From: DASXRC01 sp036506495
GTDB lineage: Bacteria; Actinomycetota; Actinomycetes; Mycobacteriales; Micromonosporaceae
NCBI GenBank assembly: GCA_036506495.1
Contig: DASXRQ010000129.1
Coordinates: 1-37,226 of the forward strand
DNA: 37,226 nucleotides
Reading direction: 5' to 3'
The notes beneath the pieces were generated by a model that had not been told where the DNA came from, did no database searches, and worked only from the letters and a program-made list of their open reading frames with translations. Positions 14,950 through 22,611 of the stretch are shown here, in pieces. The first letter of the stretch is position 1; each line of letters opens with the position of its first letter. A program made the translations under genes and the position numbers.

Positions 14950-15671
14950 CGGCGACCTCGTCGGCCGGGCGGCCCGCCGCGCTCGAACCGGACCACCACG
15001 GCGACGTCTCGGGCGGCTGGCTTCGCGCGGCCACGTTCGGCGCGATGGACGGGCTGGTCACCAACATCGCCCTGATCGCCGGCGTCGGCGGTGGCGGAGC
15101 CGCGCCGCGTACGATCATCCTGACCGGCGTCGCCGGGCTTGTCGCCGGTGCGATCTCGATGGGTCTGGGGGAGTTCACCAGCGTCCGAACCCAGAACGAG
15201 CAGGTCGCCGCCGAGGTGGCCAAGGAGCGGCGGGAGCTGGAGAGGTTCCCGGACGCCGAGGCCAAGGAGCTCGCCGACAACTGGGTCAAGCGGGGCCTGC
15301 CGCCCGAGTTGGCCCACCAGGTCGCCGACGTGCTCAAGCGCAACGTGAACGAGGCGCTGCGCGTCCACGCCCGGGAGGAGCTCGGCGTCGACCCGGAGGA
15401 GCAGCCGAGTCCGTGGGTCGCGGCGATCTCCTCGTTCATCTGCTTCTCGATCGGGGCGCTCGTCCCGCTCATGCCGTTCCTGCTCGGCTCGACCTCGCTG
15501 TGGCTCGCGCTCGCCGTCGGCGGGGTGGGGCTGTTCGTGACCGGCGCGCTCGTGTCGCGGTTCACCCGCCGGGCGTGGTGGGCGAGCGGCCTGCGTCAGC
15601 TCGTGCTGGGGGCGTTGGCGACCGCCGCGACCTACCTGATCGGCGCTGCGATCGGGGTCTCGGTCGGCTGA
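14946..15671 (+). CDS. VIT1/CCC1-family (DUF125) metal transporter
   Basis: This is a 241-residue membrane protein. The first helix pair, FGAMDGLVTNIALIAGVGG followed by GLVAGAISMGLGEFTS, is the diagnostic VIT1/CCC1 signature with its metal-site Asp and Met. A charged cytoplasmic helical domain comes next (VRTQNEQVAAEVAKERRELE to about residue 150), then three more hydrophobic segments. The family exports iron or manganese from the cytoplasm. The start overlaps the map stop (ATGA). Coupling to a metalloprotease is curious, but no functional link is proven. Confidence 0.88.
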   Translation: MTATSSAGRPAALEPDHHGDVSGGWLRAATFGAMDGLVTNIALIAGVGGGGAAPRTIILTGVAGLVAGAISMGLGEFTSVRTQNEQVAAEVAKERRELERFPDAEAKELADNWVKRGLPPELAHQVADVLKRNVNEALRVHAREELGVDPEEQPSPWVAAISSFICFSIGALVPLMPFLLGSTSLWLALAVGGVGLFVTGALVSRFTRRAWWASGLRQLVLGALATAATYLIGAAIGVSVG

Positions 15672-15693
15672 CGCCGCTGACCACGCGACATCC

Positions 15694-17235
15694 CTAGCCG
15701 AGCGAACGGACGTCCGGCCAGATGCGCGACCACGGCTCCGTCCGCTCGCGGCAGAGCCAGATCGGCACGCCCTGCTCGTCGTTGTCGAGCCCGTAGCCAT
15801 TGTCGTTCCTCGCCGCGCGGGTGAGCGACCCGCAGTACCGCGCGAGGTCGGCCTGGCGCCATCCGACCACGATCACCGGCCCGTCCGCGGTCTCCGGCGG
15901 CGGACCCCAGCGCCAGAACGCGTTGTGGCCGCTGTATGGCGCGGGCAGGCCGAGCGCGTGGCCGTACCGGTCGATCGCGCCGGCCTCGCCGTAGTTGCGG
16001 GCCAGGATGACCGCGCGGTCGCGGTCGGCCACCGGCAGCGACCGGTACACGGACGCGACGGTCGCCGTCAGCTCCTGCCAGCCGACCGTCTCGCCGGCGT
16101 CGTAGTTGACGGCCGCCTGCGGGGTGCGGGCAAGCGTGCCCGCCGGGTAGATCGGCAGACCCAGCGCGACGGACGCGGCCGCGTTCACGGCGAGGACGCC
16201 GCCGAGCGCGACGCGTCGCCACCCGGCGGCCGCGCTCGCCCAGCGGACCGCCGCGATCGCGCCCGCCGCGAACAGCGCCGGGTAGGCGCCGGCCGGGTAG
16301 TACTCCCGTCCACCGGTCACCAGAACCAGGACCAGCGTGCAGACGTACGCCCAGCCGAGCGCCGGGAACGGCCGCAGCTGCTCGGCGCGGAGCAGCCGCC
16401 AGAGTCCGGCGATCCAGATGGGCGCGAGCGGCGGCCCCATCACGAGCAGCTGGGACGGCAGAAGCCCGGCCTGCCCGCCGAAGTCCGCGTCGGCGCGGAT
16501 CGACGCGGTCATCTCGAGCTGCGGCCAGCCGTGCGTCGCCTGCCACCAGAGGTTAGGTGCCCAGATCGCGGCGGCGATCGCGGCCGCGATCCACAGCTGC
16601 GGTCGGCGCAGCACGTCCCGGGGTCCGGCGATCACTATGCCGGCGAACAGCGCGACCGCGTACAGGACCGGCAGGTTCTTGACGAGCATGCCGATGCCCA
16701 GCACCGGTCCGAGGGCCAGCAGGAGTCGGTCGTCGCGCGTGCGGATCCACCGAGCGAGCAGGTACGCCAGCAGAGTCCAGCTGAGCACGTCGAACGGCGT
16801 CGTGCTCAGCAGGTGTCCAGAGATGAGGGTGAACGGTGAGGTTGCCCAGCACCCCGCGGCGAGCAGCTGCGCGCCACGGCCGCCGCCGAGCTCCCGGCTG
16901 AGCAGGCCGACCAGCAGCACCGTCGCGGCCACCACGAGCGCCGTCGGCAGCCGTAGCGCGACCAGCGATCCGTTCGCGACGGCGTTCATCAGGCGGGCGA
17001 TCGCCGGGATCAGCGGCGGCTGGTCGTCGTACCCCCAGGCCAGGTGCCGGCCGGCGACGAGGTAGTACAGCTCGTCGCGGTGGTAGCCGTACCGGCCGCT
17101 AAAGGCCACGAGCACGGCGGCGGTCGCCCCGGCGATCGCGCCCAGCGGTCGCCACGCCACCGGAGGCACTGGCTCGCGAGCCGGAGTCGTGCGCCGGGGT
17201 GCGTCGGGAGGCGCCTCGGAGCGGCCGAGATCCAC
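15694..17235 (-). CDS. GT39/ArnT-like membrane glycosyltransferase
   Basis: This is a multi-pass protein of 513 residues resembling the PMT/ArnT (GT39, glycosyltransferase 83) superfamily. These enzymes use polyprenyl-phosphate sugars as donors on the outer face of the membrane. After the first hydrophobic segment comes the acidic catalytic loop YGYHRDELYYLVAGRHLAWGYDDQPPL (around residues 49-75), the expected site of catalytic Asp/Glu. About ten further hydrophobic segments follow, then a soluble C-terminal domain of about 150 residues. The start is a GTG with a TAGGCT box six bases upstream, suggesting a leaderless mRNA. It is oriented with the genes at 17263-19101. Acceptor and sugar are unknown. 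Confidence 0.85.
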   Translation of the reverse strand: MDLGRSEAPPDAPRRTTPAREPVPPVAWRPLGAIAGATAAVLVAFSGRYGYHRDELYYLVAGRHLAWGYDDQPPLIPAIARLMNAVANGSLVALRLPTALVVAATVLLVGLLSRELGGGRGAQLLAAGCWATSPFTLISGHLLSTTPFDVLSWTLLAYLLARWIRTRDDRLLLALGPVLGIGMLVKNLPVLYAVALFAGIVIAGPRDVLRRPQLWIAAAIAAAIWAPNLWWQATHGWPQLEMTASIRADADFGGQAGLLPSQLLVMGPPLAPIWIAGLWRLLRAEQLRPFPALGWAYVCTLVLVLVTGGREYYPAGAYPALFAAGAIAAVRWASAAAGWRRVALGGVLAVNAAASVALGLPIYPAGTLARTPQAAVNYDAGETVGWQELTATVASVYRSLPVADRDRAVILARNYGEAGAIDRYGHALGLPAPYSGHNAFWRWGPPPETADGPVIVVGWRQADLARYCGSLTRAARNDNGYGLDNDEQGVPIWLCRERTEPWSRIWPDVRSLG

Positions 17236-17241
17236 GCGCGG

Positions 17242-17247
17242 AGCCTA
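17242..17247 (-). promoter_or_regulatory. Candidate -10 box of a leaderless promoter (GT39 gene)
   Basis: On the minus strand TAGGCT, six bases (CCGCGC), then the GTG at 17235. It lies in the gap before the nucleotidyltransferase stop, so the glycosyltransferase gene probably has its own promoter. Confidence 0.4.
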
Positions 17248-17262
17248 TCGACGCGTGGCCTG

Positions 17263-17982
17263 TCAGTCGAACAGCGCGCTCACGGTGCCGTCGACCGGCC
17301 GGCCGCGGCCGGCCAGCTCTTCGGCCTGCGCGTCAAAGACCGCACCGAGCTCGGTGACGTTCGCCGCGGCCAGGCCGGTGCGCCGCACCGCGTCGGCGCT
17401 GTTGCGGAAGTAGGTGCGGGCCAGCAAGCCGGCGACCATCGCCGCGGCGAGCCGCCCCTCGGCGAGGAGGAGCAGCGCGGCGTCGGTGTCGTACCACCCG
17501 GCCAGCCGGGTCGCCTTCGCGTGGGCCGACGCCCCCTGGCACCACGCCTCGCGAGCCAGCGCCGTGAACTCCCAGTCGGCGGCCTCCGCCAACCGGCCGA
17601 GATGAGTGTCGCGCAGCCGTTCGAACCACGCGTGCGGGTCGTAGATGGGCCGCGTCGTGAGGTACCGGTCCGCGGCCAGCGGCCACGATGTCGACAGCGT
17701 ACGGGCGTGGCCCAGGTACTCGTCGGCGCCGATGACACCCAGGTCCACGAGAACGCCGTCGATGCGCCGTGTGTTGGGCCGCGGACCGGTGTCCGGCGCG
17801 TGCGTGACCACCACGAGGTCCACGTCGCTGCCCTCGGTGTCGTCGCCGTGCGCCAACGAACCGTGGACGCCGATCGCCAACACCTCACGGGGAAAGCGCC
17901 GCCGCGCCGCGGAGGCCACCTCGTCGGCGACGACCCAGCGCGGGTTGGCCATGACTCTGTCCTCGATCCGCACGGCCGTCAT
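17263..17982 (-). CDS. Nucleotidyltransferase-domain protein (KNTase-like)
   Basis: This is a 239-residue protein with a polymerase-beta-type nucleotidyltransferase core. The motif is GSLAHGDDTEGSDVDLVVV (residues 41-59), with metal-binding Asp53 and Asp55. A helical C-terminal part (AREAWCQGASAHAKATRLAG onward) resembles the C-terminal domain of kanamycin nucleotidyltransferase-like proteins. The family includes aminoglycoside-modifying enzymes and proteins of unknown substrate, so resistance cannot be claimed. Start choices are ATG 17982 or ATG 17952, neither with a strong ribosome site. Confidence 0.75.
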   Translation of the reverse strand: MTAVRIEDRVMANPRWVVADEVASAARRRFPREVLAIGVHGSLAHGDDTEGSDVDLVVVTHAPDTGPRPNTRRIDGVLVDLGVIGADEYLGHARTLSTSWPLAADRYLTTRPIYDPHAWFERLRDTHLGRLAEAADWEFTALAREAWCQGASAHAKATRLAGWYDTDAALLLLAEGRLAAAMVAGLLARTYFRNSADAVRRTGLAAANVTELGAVFDAQAEELAGRGRPVDGTVSALFD

Positions 17983-18059
17983 TGTCCGCCACGCCGCGGC
18001 CGAACACGCGATACCGCGCTCGGTCGTCGAGCACGAAAGTCACCAGCAAATGAACCAGG

Positions 18060-18533
18060 TCAGGGCACCGGTTTGCGCTCGAGCACGAACACGGGGATCT
18101 CGCGGCCGGCGGCGCGTTCCACGTAGGTCGCGTACGCCGGCCACAACCGCAACAACAGCGTGAAGAGCCGCTCGCGCTCGGCACTCGTGACCCGCCGTGC
18201 CCGAACCGACACCTCGCGGCCGCCGACCCGCACGGTCGCGTGCGGGTCGGCGAGGAGGTTCAGTGCCCACGCCGGCTGGTGTGGCCGACCCCAGTTCGAC
18301 CCGATCACGACGAACGAGTCGCCATCCACCGCGTACGTGAGCGGAGTCGTGTGGGGTCGCCCGGACCTGCGACCTGTCGTCGTGAGCAGCAGCGACGGCA
18401 CGATGCCCAACGCGACGACGCGCCCGCTGGTCAGCCGTCCCACGAACCGGTCGACCGGCACCAGCGGACGGAGCACGGTGGGGAACAAGCGGTGATGGCC
18501 GAGCCGTCGGAGCAGGTCACCGAGCGCAGGCAT
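18060..18533 (-). CDS. Deazaflavin (F420)-dependent reductase, Ddn/nitroreductase family
   Basis: This is a 157-residue split-beta-barrel protein of the F420H2-dependent quinone reductase (Ddn) family. Typical segments are LLTTTGRRSGRPHTTPLTYAVDG, FVVIGSNWGRPHQPAWALNL and DPHATVRVGGREVSVRARRV, the family's cofactor and substrate strands. The ATG at 18533 is preferred; an in-frame ATG at 18560 would overlap the PadR gene. It starts 16 bases after the PadR-type regulator gene on the same strand, so the two are probably one operon. F420 dependence is family knowledge and fits an actinobacterium. Confidence 0.85.
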   Translation of the reverse strand: MPALGDLLRRLGHHRLFPTVLRPLVPVDRFVGRLTSGRVVALGIVPSLLLTTTGRRSGRPHTTPLTYAVDGDSFVVIGSNWGRPHQPAWALNLLADPHATVRVGGREVSVRARRVTSAERERLFTLLLRLWPAYATYVERAAGREIPVFVLERKPVP

Positions 18534-18549
18534 GGCACAGATTGTGCCG

Positions 18550-19101
18550 CTACGGCGCATCGACGGTCGGGACGCCCGCCGGTGCGGACGGGGCGTTGCG
18601 CGCGAGGCTGGCCTCGCAGTGGTCGAGCCAGCGGATCTCCGCCTCCGCCGCGAACACGATGGCGTCTAACACGAGCCGCCACGCGAGGTCGCCGGGACGC
18701 TCACGCGTCTTCAGCCGGGTGTACTCCCGCAGCGTGCGGGTCGTCGCGGTGCGCTGCGCCTGTAGCACGTCGTGTACGTCGACACCGGGCGTAGTCAACG
18801 CCAGCGCGAGCTTGATGGCGAGTTCGTCGCGCGGCCGGTCGGTCCGGCTGACGGAGGTCGCGAACCACTCACGGAGCTCCGCGCGCCCGTCAGGGGTGAT
18901 CTCGTACGGCCGCTGCCCCCCGTCGCTCTCCGGCAGCGGGCGCACCAGTCCGTCCCGCTCGAGCCGGGACAGCGTCGTATAGACCTGCCCAATGTTGAGT
19001 CGCCAGGTGGCTCCGGTCGTCTCCTCGAATGCGGCCCGGAGCTGGTAGCCGTACATCGGGCCGCGCTCCAGAAGGGCCAGCAGACCGTGACGGATGGACA
19101 T
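18550..19101 (-). CDS. PadR-family transcriptional regulator
   Basis: This is a 183-residue regulator with an N-terminal winged helix of PadR type (MSIRHGLLALLERGPMYGY, YTTLSRLERDGLV, YEITPDGRAEL). A helical C-terminal dimerisation part follows (residues 85-175). The ATG at 19101 fits the family start; upstream in-frame codons would lie inside the promoter. The 14-bp palindrome seven bases upstream overlaps the -10 box, so it is probably a self-regulated repressor. The F420-reductase gene follows immediately and is likely the regulated target. Confidence 0.9.
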   Translation of the reverse strand: MSIRHGLLALLERGPMYGYQLRAAFEETTGATWRLNIGQVYTTLSRLERDGLVRPLPESDGGQRPYEITPDGRAELREWFATSVSRTDRPRDELAIKLALALTTPGVDVHDVLQAQRTATTRTLREYTRLKTRERPGDLAWRLVLDAIVFAAEAEIRWLDHCEASLARNAPSAPAGVPTVDAP

Positions 19102-19108
19102 AGCTACG

Positions 19109-19122
19109 GAGTATGCATACTC
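19109..19122 (-). promoter_or_regulatory. 14-bp perfect palindrome, PadR operator candidate
   Basis: GAGTATGCATACTC is a perfect palindrome ending seven bases before the PadR start codon and covering the -10 box. PadR proteins bind AT-containing inverted repeats of this kind (ATGT/ATAC half-sites), so autorepression is likely. Confidence 0.65.
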
Positions 19123-19138
19123 GGTATGTGCCTGGCAA
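19110..19138 (-). promoter_or_regulatory. Promoter of the padR operon
   Basis: On the minus strand TTGCCA (19133-19138), a 17-base spacer, then CATACT (19110-19115). The ATG at 19101 begins nine bases after the -10 box, so the mRNA has little or no leader. Confidence 0.6.
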
Positions 19139-19159
19139 GACCCGCTCCCGAAGGAACGG

Positions 19160-19606
19160 TCAGGCCGGCTTGCCGGGGAACGCCACGGTCGCCGGTACGA
19201 CACCGGCGATGCGGCGCCAGCGGGTCGCCCGGACGGCGCAGTCTATGAGGGCGACCAGCGCGCTCTCGCGGTCGTTGCCCGTCGTCGCGGGCAGCGCGGC
19301 ACGCCACAACGCGGCGGTGCGGTCCTCGACGTCCACCGCCAGCCGCAGCGCGCTCGCGGGGTCCGTGACCGGATACGGCAGCGCATACGTCGGCTGGGCG
19401 GGCGGCGCGGTCGCGCCCGCGTCGGTCAATGTGACGACGAGCGCGTCCCGCCGGGCCCGGTGTGCCGCCTCCGCGGAACGGGCCTGATCGGCCGCGGCGC
19501 CGGTGAGCCGCACGCCGATCGGCCCGTACGCGAAGATCGCGGCGTGCTCGGCCGCCAGCGCGGCGCCGAGCGCCGCCGCCCCATCGGTCAGGTTCCGATC
19601 GTTCAC
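19160..19606 (-). CDS. DUF4439 ferritin-like domain protein
   Basis: This is a 148-residue helical protein of the DUF4439 ferritin-like type. Its helices carry spaced acidic and histidine residues: LAAEHAAIFAYGPIG, RSAEAAHRARRDALV, and LAVDVEDRTAALWRAAL. The GTG at 19606 has a G-rich ribosome site (GGGGGG) a few bases upstream. Mycobacterial genomes also keep a DUF4439 gene next to rimP-nusA, which supports the call. The role is unknown; metal binding is possible. It lies downstream of the Tat-lipoprotein gene at 19728-20240 on the same strand. Confidence 0.75.
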   Translation of the reverse strand: MNDRNLTDGAAALGAALAAEHAAIFAYGPIGVRLTGAAADQARSAEAAHRARRDALVVTLTDAGATAPPAQPTYALPYPVTDPASALRLAVDVEDRTAALWRAALPATTGNDRESALVALIDCAVRATRWRRIAGVVPATVAFPGKPA

Positions 19607-19727
19607 GCGCGCCCCCCGACACGGCGCAATCCCGCACAGGTTGGCCGATCGACATGGGCCCAAGACCGCAACCTGCGCGAGGTTGCGATGACCTTGGGCT
19701 GCGCCCGGCACGTCGCGGTTCGCTCGC

Positions 19728-20240
19728 TCACCGGAGCACCTCCCGATGGGTGGCCAGGGCGGCGACGATCGAGCCCATGAGTGCGGCGCGCGAGGGTGGC
19801 GCGGCGAGGCAGAGCGGCGTGGCCGTTCGTTGCGCCGCCTGCTCGGCGGCACGCAGGGCGATCAAGGCCGCCGTTGCGCCACCGACGGGAGCGAGTTCCG
19901 GGCTGGCCGAGGCCGGGTTGGGTGACGGTGCGCCGGTCACCCGCGCCAGCTCGGCCGCGTGCGCGAGATGCGCCTCGCGGATCGGGTTCACGCGCGAGGC
20001 GAGCTCGGGATGTGCAACGACCGCGGCGTCACAGAGCGCGGCCAAGCGCAGGGCGTCGATGCGGACAGGCTCGAGCGGGTCGGCGCGGGGCGCCGGGCTC
20101 GGGTCGTGGTCCCACAGGCCGCAACCCCCCAAGGCGTACGCCGCGGCCGAGCCGGCCGCACCCCCGGCGCCGGCGCGAAGCAGCCGACGGCGGGTCCACC
20201 GCCGCCCGGCGTACTGTTGATCTTCTGCTCTGTTCCGCAC
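19728..20240 (-). CDS. Putative Tat-exported lipoprotein, ferritin-like
   Basis: This protein has about 170 residues and a twin-arginine signal: RRWTRRRLLRAG, then an Ala/Gly hydrophobic stretch ending in the lipobox-like LGGCG, so it is predicted to be exported folded and lipid-anchored. The rest is Ala-rich and helical with scattered Glu and His (AAVVAHPELASRVNPIREAHLAHAAELARV), resembling the ferritin-like partner downstream. The start is unsure: GTG 20240 or GTG 20246, neither with a clear ribosome site. It is transcribed divergently from rimP, as in other actinobacteria. Confidence 0.65.
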   Translation of the reverse strand: MRNRAEDQQYAGRRWTRRRLLRAGAGGAAGSAAAYALGGCGLWDHDPSPAPRADPLEPVRIDALRLAALCDAAVVAHPELASRVNPIREAHLAHAAELARVTGAPSPNPASASPELAPVGGATAALIALRAAEQAAQRTATPLCLAAPPSRAALMGSIVAALATHREVLR

Positions 20241-20453
20241 CGGCACAAGTGAACACCATCGACCCGTTCCCGAGGGCAACCAGGGAGGTCGTGGCCCCGA
20301 CGGTTCGGTGCGGCGACGGGCAGCGGGGTGACCTCGCGCGTTACGCTCTGCGCAGCCGCCGGGCGCCGCCGGCCCGGTGGCGTGCTGGCATGGGCATCGA
20401 CCGCCGGTGTTCCCGGCAGCGGTGCCGTAGGTCACATCGAGGGGGTGCGCGAC
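20241..20453. other. Divergent intergenic region upstream of rimP
   Basis: This region of about 210 bases separates the Tat lipoprotein gene from rimP. It should hold the promoter of the rimP-nusA operon. The best -10-like box for the plus strand is TACGCT at 20342-20347, without a convincing -35. No gene is visible in it. Confidence 0.35.
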
Positions 20454-21047
20454 ATGGCACGACGCGATCGCACCGCCGGCCGCCGGCCCGGCGACGCGCC
20501 CTCACGCCCGCGCGGTGACCTTGTCGTGCACCGTGACCGGTTGCGCGCTGTGGTCGAGCCCGTCGTGCGCCACACCGGGTACGACCTCGAGGAGCTGGTC
20601 TTGTCCCGGGCCGGGCGCCGGCACCTGCTGCGGGTCGTCGTCGACGGCGACGGCGGGGTGAGCCTCGACGACATCGCCACCGTCTCGCGGGCGGTCTCCG
20701 CGGCGCTCGACGCGGCCGAGGAGACCGGCGGGGAGTTCGTAACGGACGAGTACCTGCTCGAGGTCAGCTCGCCCGGCGTGGACCGGCCGCTCACGCTGCC
20801 CCGGCACTGGCGCCGCAACGTCGGTCGCCTGGTCCGCGTGACGGTGCAGGACCGGCAGCTCACTGCGCGGATCGCCGCGGCCGATGACGAGCGCGTGACG
20901 CTGGACGTAGCGGGGCAGGCCCGGGACCTCCCGTACGTGCGGCTGGGTCCGGGTCGTGTCCAGGTCGAGTTCACCCGGCCGGACGAGGTCGGCGACGACG
21001 AACTGGACGAGATCGACGACGAGGAAGTGGAGGACGAGGAGAGGTGA
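20454..21047 (+). CDS. rimP: Ribosome maturation factor RimP
   Basis: This is the 30S subunit assembly factor, 197 residues. The N-terminal domain (DRLRAVVEPVVRHTGYDLEELVLSRAG) and the motif LLEVSSPGVDRPLTLPRHWRRNVG are diagnostic. The C-terminal tail is strongly acidic (DDELDEIDDEEVEDEER), longer than in E. coli. ATG 20454 is preceded by GAGGGGG (20439-20445). Its stop overlaps the nusA GTG by four bases, the usual rimP-nusA coupling. Confidence 0.93.
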   Translation: MARRDRTAGRRPGDAPSRPRGDLVVHRDRLRAVVEPVVRHTGYDLEELVLSRAGRRHLLRVVVDGDGGVSLDDIATVSRAVSAALDAAEETGGEFVTDEYLLEVSSPGVDRPLTLPRHWRRNVGRLVRVTVQDRQLTARIAAADDERVTLDVAGQARDLPYVRLGPGRVQVEFTRPDEVGDDELDEIDDEEVEDEER

Positions 21048-22075
21048 ACATCGACCTCGCGGCGCTGCGCGCCCTCGAGCGCGAGCGGGAGATCCCGTTC
21101 GAAACAATCCTCGCGGCGATCGAGACGGCGCTGCAGACCGCGTACCGCCATACCGAAGGGGCCCAGCAGCACTTCCGCGTGGAGATCGACCGCAGGACCG
21201 GCGTGGCGACCGTCTACGCCCAGGAGGTGGCCGAGGACGGCACGATCATCCAGGAGTGGGACGACACCCCTCACGACTTCGGTCGGATCGCGGCGATGAC
21301 CGCGAAGCAGGTGATCCTGCAGCGGCTGCGCGAGGCGACCGACGAGGCCCACTTCGGCGAGTACGTCGGGCGCGAGGGCGACCTGGTCACCGGCGTGATC
21401 CAGGCCCACGAGGCCCGCACCGAAAAGGGCATCGTCACCGTCGACCTGGGCAAGCTGGAGGCGGTGCTGCCGACCGCCGAGCAGGTTCCCGGCGAGCTGT
21501 ACGAGCACGGCCAGCGCATCAAGTGTGTCGTCGTGCATGTCGCGAAGGGCTTCCGCGGCCCGCAGATCACGCTGTCGCGTTCGCACCCGAACCTCGTCAA
21601 GAAGCTGTTCGCCCTGGAGGTTCCGGAGATCGCGGACGGCACGGTCGAGATCGCGGCGATCGCCCGCGAGGCGGGCCACCGCACGAAGATCGCCGTACGC
21701 TCGACCGCGCCCGGCGTTAACGCCAAGGGAGCCTGCATCGGGCCGATGGGCCAGCGGGTCCGATCCGTGATGAGTGAGCTGCACGGCGAGAAGATCGACA
21801 TCATCGACTGGTCCGAGGACCCGGCCGCATTCGTCGGCAACGCGTTGTCTCCGGCCAAGGCCCTGCGGGTCGAGGTCGTGGACGCCACCACGCGGACCGC
21901 CCGGGTGACCGTGCCGGACTACCAGCTGTCCCTCGCGATCGGCCGGGAGGGCCAGAATGCTCGGCTCGCCGCCCGGCTCACGGGCTGGCGGATCGACATC
22001 AGGCCGGACACCGAGAACCCGGCGCCCGCCCGGCCGACTGGCGGGGTTCCGGAGCCGCTCGCCAGCTCGGAATGA
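21044..22075 (+). CDS. nusA: Transcription termination/antitermination factor NusA
   Basis: This is the RNA polymerase-associated elongation factor, 343 residues. The order is an N-terminal polymerase-binding domain (1-110), an S1 domain (around 113-180, GREGDLVTGVIQAHEARTEKG), then two KH domains (RTKIAVRST with CIGPMGQRVRSVMSEL, and LAIGREGQNARLAARLTGWRIDI). The C-terminal acidic repeats of E. coli NusA are absent, as usual in actinobacteria. The start is a GTG that overlaps the rimP stop. It is the second gene of the conserved nusA-infB block. Confidence 0.96.
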   Translation: MNIDLAALRALEREREIPFETILAAIETALQTAYRHTEGAQQHFRVEIDRRTGVATVYAQEVAEDGTIIQEWDDTPHDFGRIAAMTAKQVILQRLREATDEAHFGEYVGREGDLVTGVIQAHEARTEKGIVTVDLGKLEAVLPTAEQVPGELYEHGQRIKCVVVHVAKGFRGPQITLSRSHPNLVKKLFALEVPEIADGTVEIAAIAREAGHRTKIAVRSTAPGVNAKGACIGPMGQRVRSVMSELHGEKIDIIDWSEDPAAFVGNALSPAKALRVEVVDATTRTARVTVPDYQLSLAIGREGQNARLAARLTGWRIDIRPDTENPAPARPTGGVPEPLASSE

Positions 22076-22159
22076 TCGCGACGGCCGGGGCGTTGCTCGT
22101 CACGTTCCTTCTGCGGGTCGGGACCGCCGGCCGGCGGTGAGATCGCCGGCCACTAGGGG

Positions 22160-22165
22160 TAGACT
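22160..22165 (+). promoter_or_regulatory. Candidate -10 box of a leaderless promoter (ylxR)
   Basis: TAGACT, six bases (TTCTCG), then the GTG of ylxR at 22172, which lacks a ribosome site. An internal operon promoter giving a leaderless ylxR-infB mRNA is likely. No good -35 is seen. Confidence 0.45.
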
Positions 22166-22171
22166 TTCTCG

Positions 22172-22528
22172 GTGGTAGGACGTGCGTGGCCGGAACGCAC
22201 CTGTGTGGGTTGCCGGCGGCGTGCACCGGCCACCGAGTTGTTGCGCGTGGTCGCGGTCGGGCGCGGAGCTGATTTCAGTCTCGTCCCCGATCCGGCTCGC
22301 AGACTGCCGGGTCGGGGAGCTCATGTACATCCCGATCCGGCTTGCGTCGCGCTGGCGGAGCGCCGCCGCGCCTTCGGGCGCGCGTTGCGCATCACCGGTG
22401 TCCTGGACACCGGTCCGCTGGTCGAGCATCTCCGGGCGGTCTCCGCGCCGACCGGAACCACCGATGGTGGTGGCAGTTCGCCCCACCCGGATCAGCAAGG
22501 TAGGACGACCGACATGAGCACACGATGA
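22172..22528 (+). CDS. ylxR: YlxR (DUF448) RNA-binding protein
   Basis: This is a 118-residue protein of the YlxR/DUF448 family, thought to be RNA-binding, always found between nusA and infB. The signature PERTCVGCRRRAPATELLRVV is at residues 7-27, followed by GRGAHVHPDPACVALAERRRAFGRALR. The C-terminal 30 residues are a low-complexity extension. It starts 96 bases after nusA with no ribosome site but a leaderless-type -10 box. Confidence 0.9.
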   Translation: MVGRAWPERTCVGCRRRAPATELLRVVAVGRGADFSLVPDPARRLPGRGAHVHPDPACVALAERRRAFGRALRITGVLDTGPLVEHLRAVSAPTGTTDGGGSSPHPDQQGRTTDMSTR

Positions 22529-22571
22529 AGTCGCTGAAATGATCAGGCTTCAAGTGCACAAGTGAGGTCGC

Positions 22572-22589
22572 CGCGGGTACCTGCCCGCG
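22572..22589 (+). other. Hairpin upstream of infB
   Basis: CGCGGG (22572-22577) pairs with CCCGCG (22584-22589) around a six-base loop, 22 bases before the infB start. There is no T-run; it could influence infB translation or be a partial terminator. Confidence 0.35.
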
Positions 22590-22611
22590 CGGCCTCGGAG
22601 TGAGGAGTGCA

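Noticed and set aside
14946..15671. Longer start for the VIT-like protein within the map frame region
   Set aside because: The ATG overlapping the map stop gives the usual family N-terminus; the upstream extension is the shifted reading of map.
17263..17982. Aminoglycoside resistance gene
   Set aside because: Only the general nucleotidyltransferase motif and a loosely KNTase-like C-terminus are visible, which is not enough to claim drug modification.
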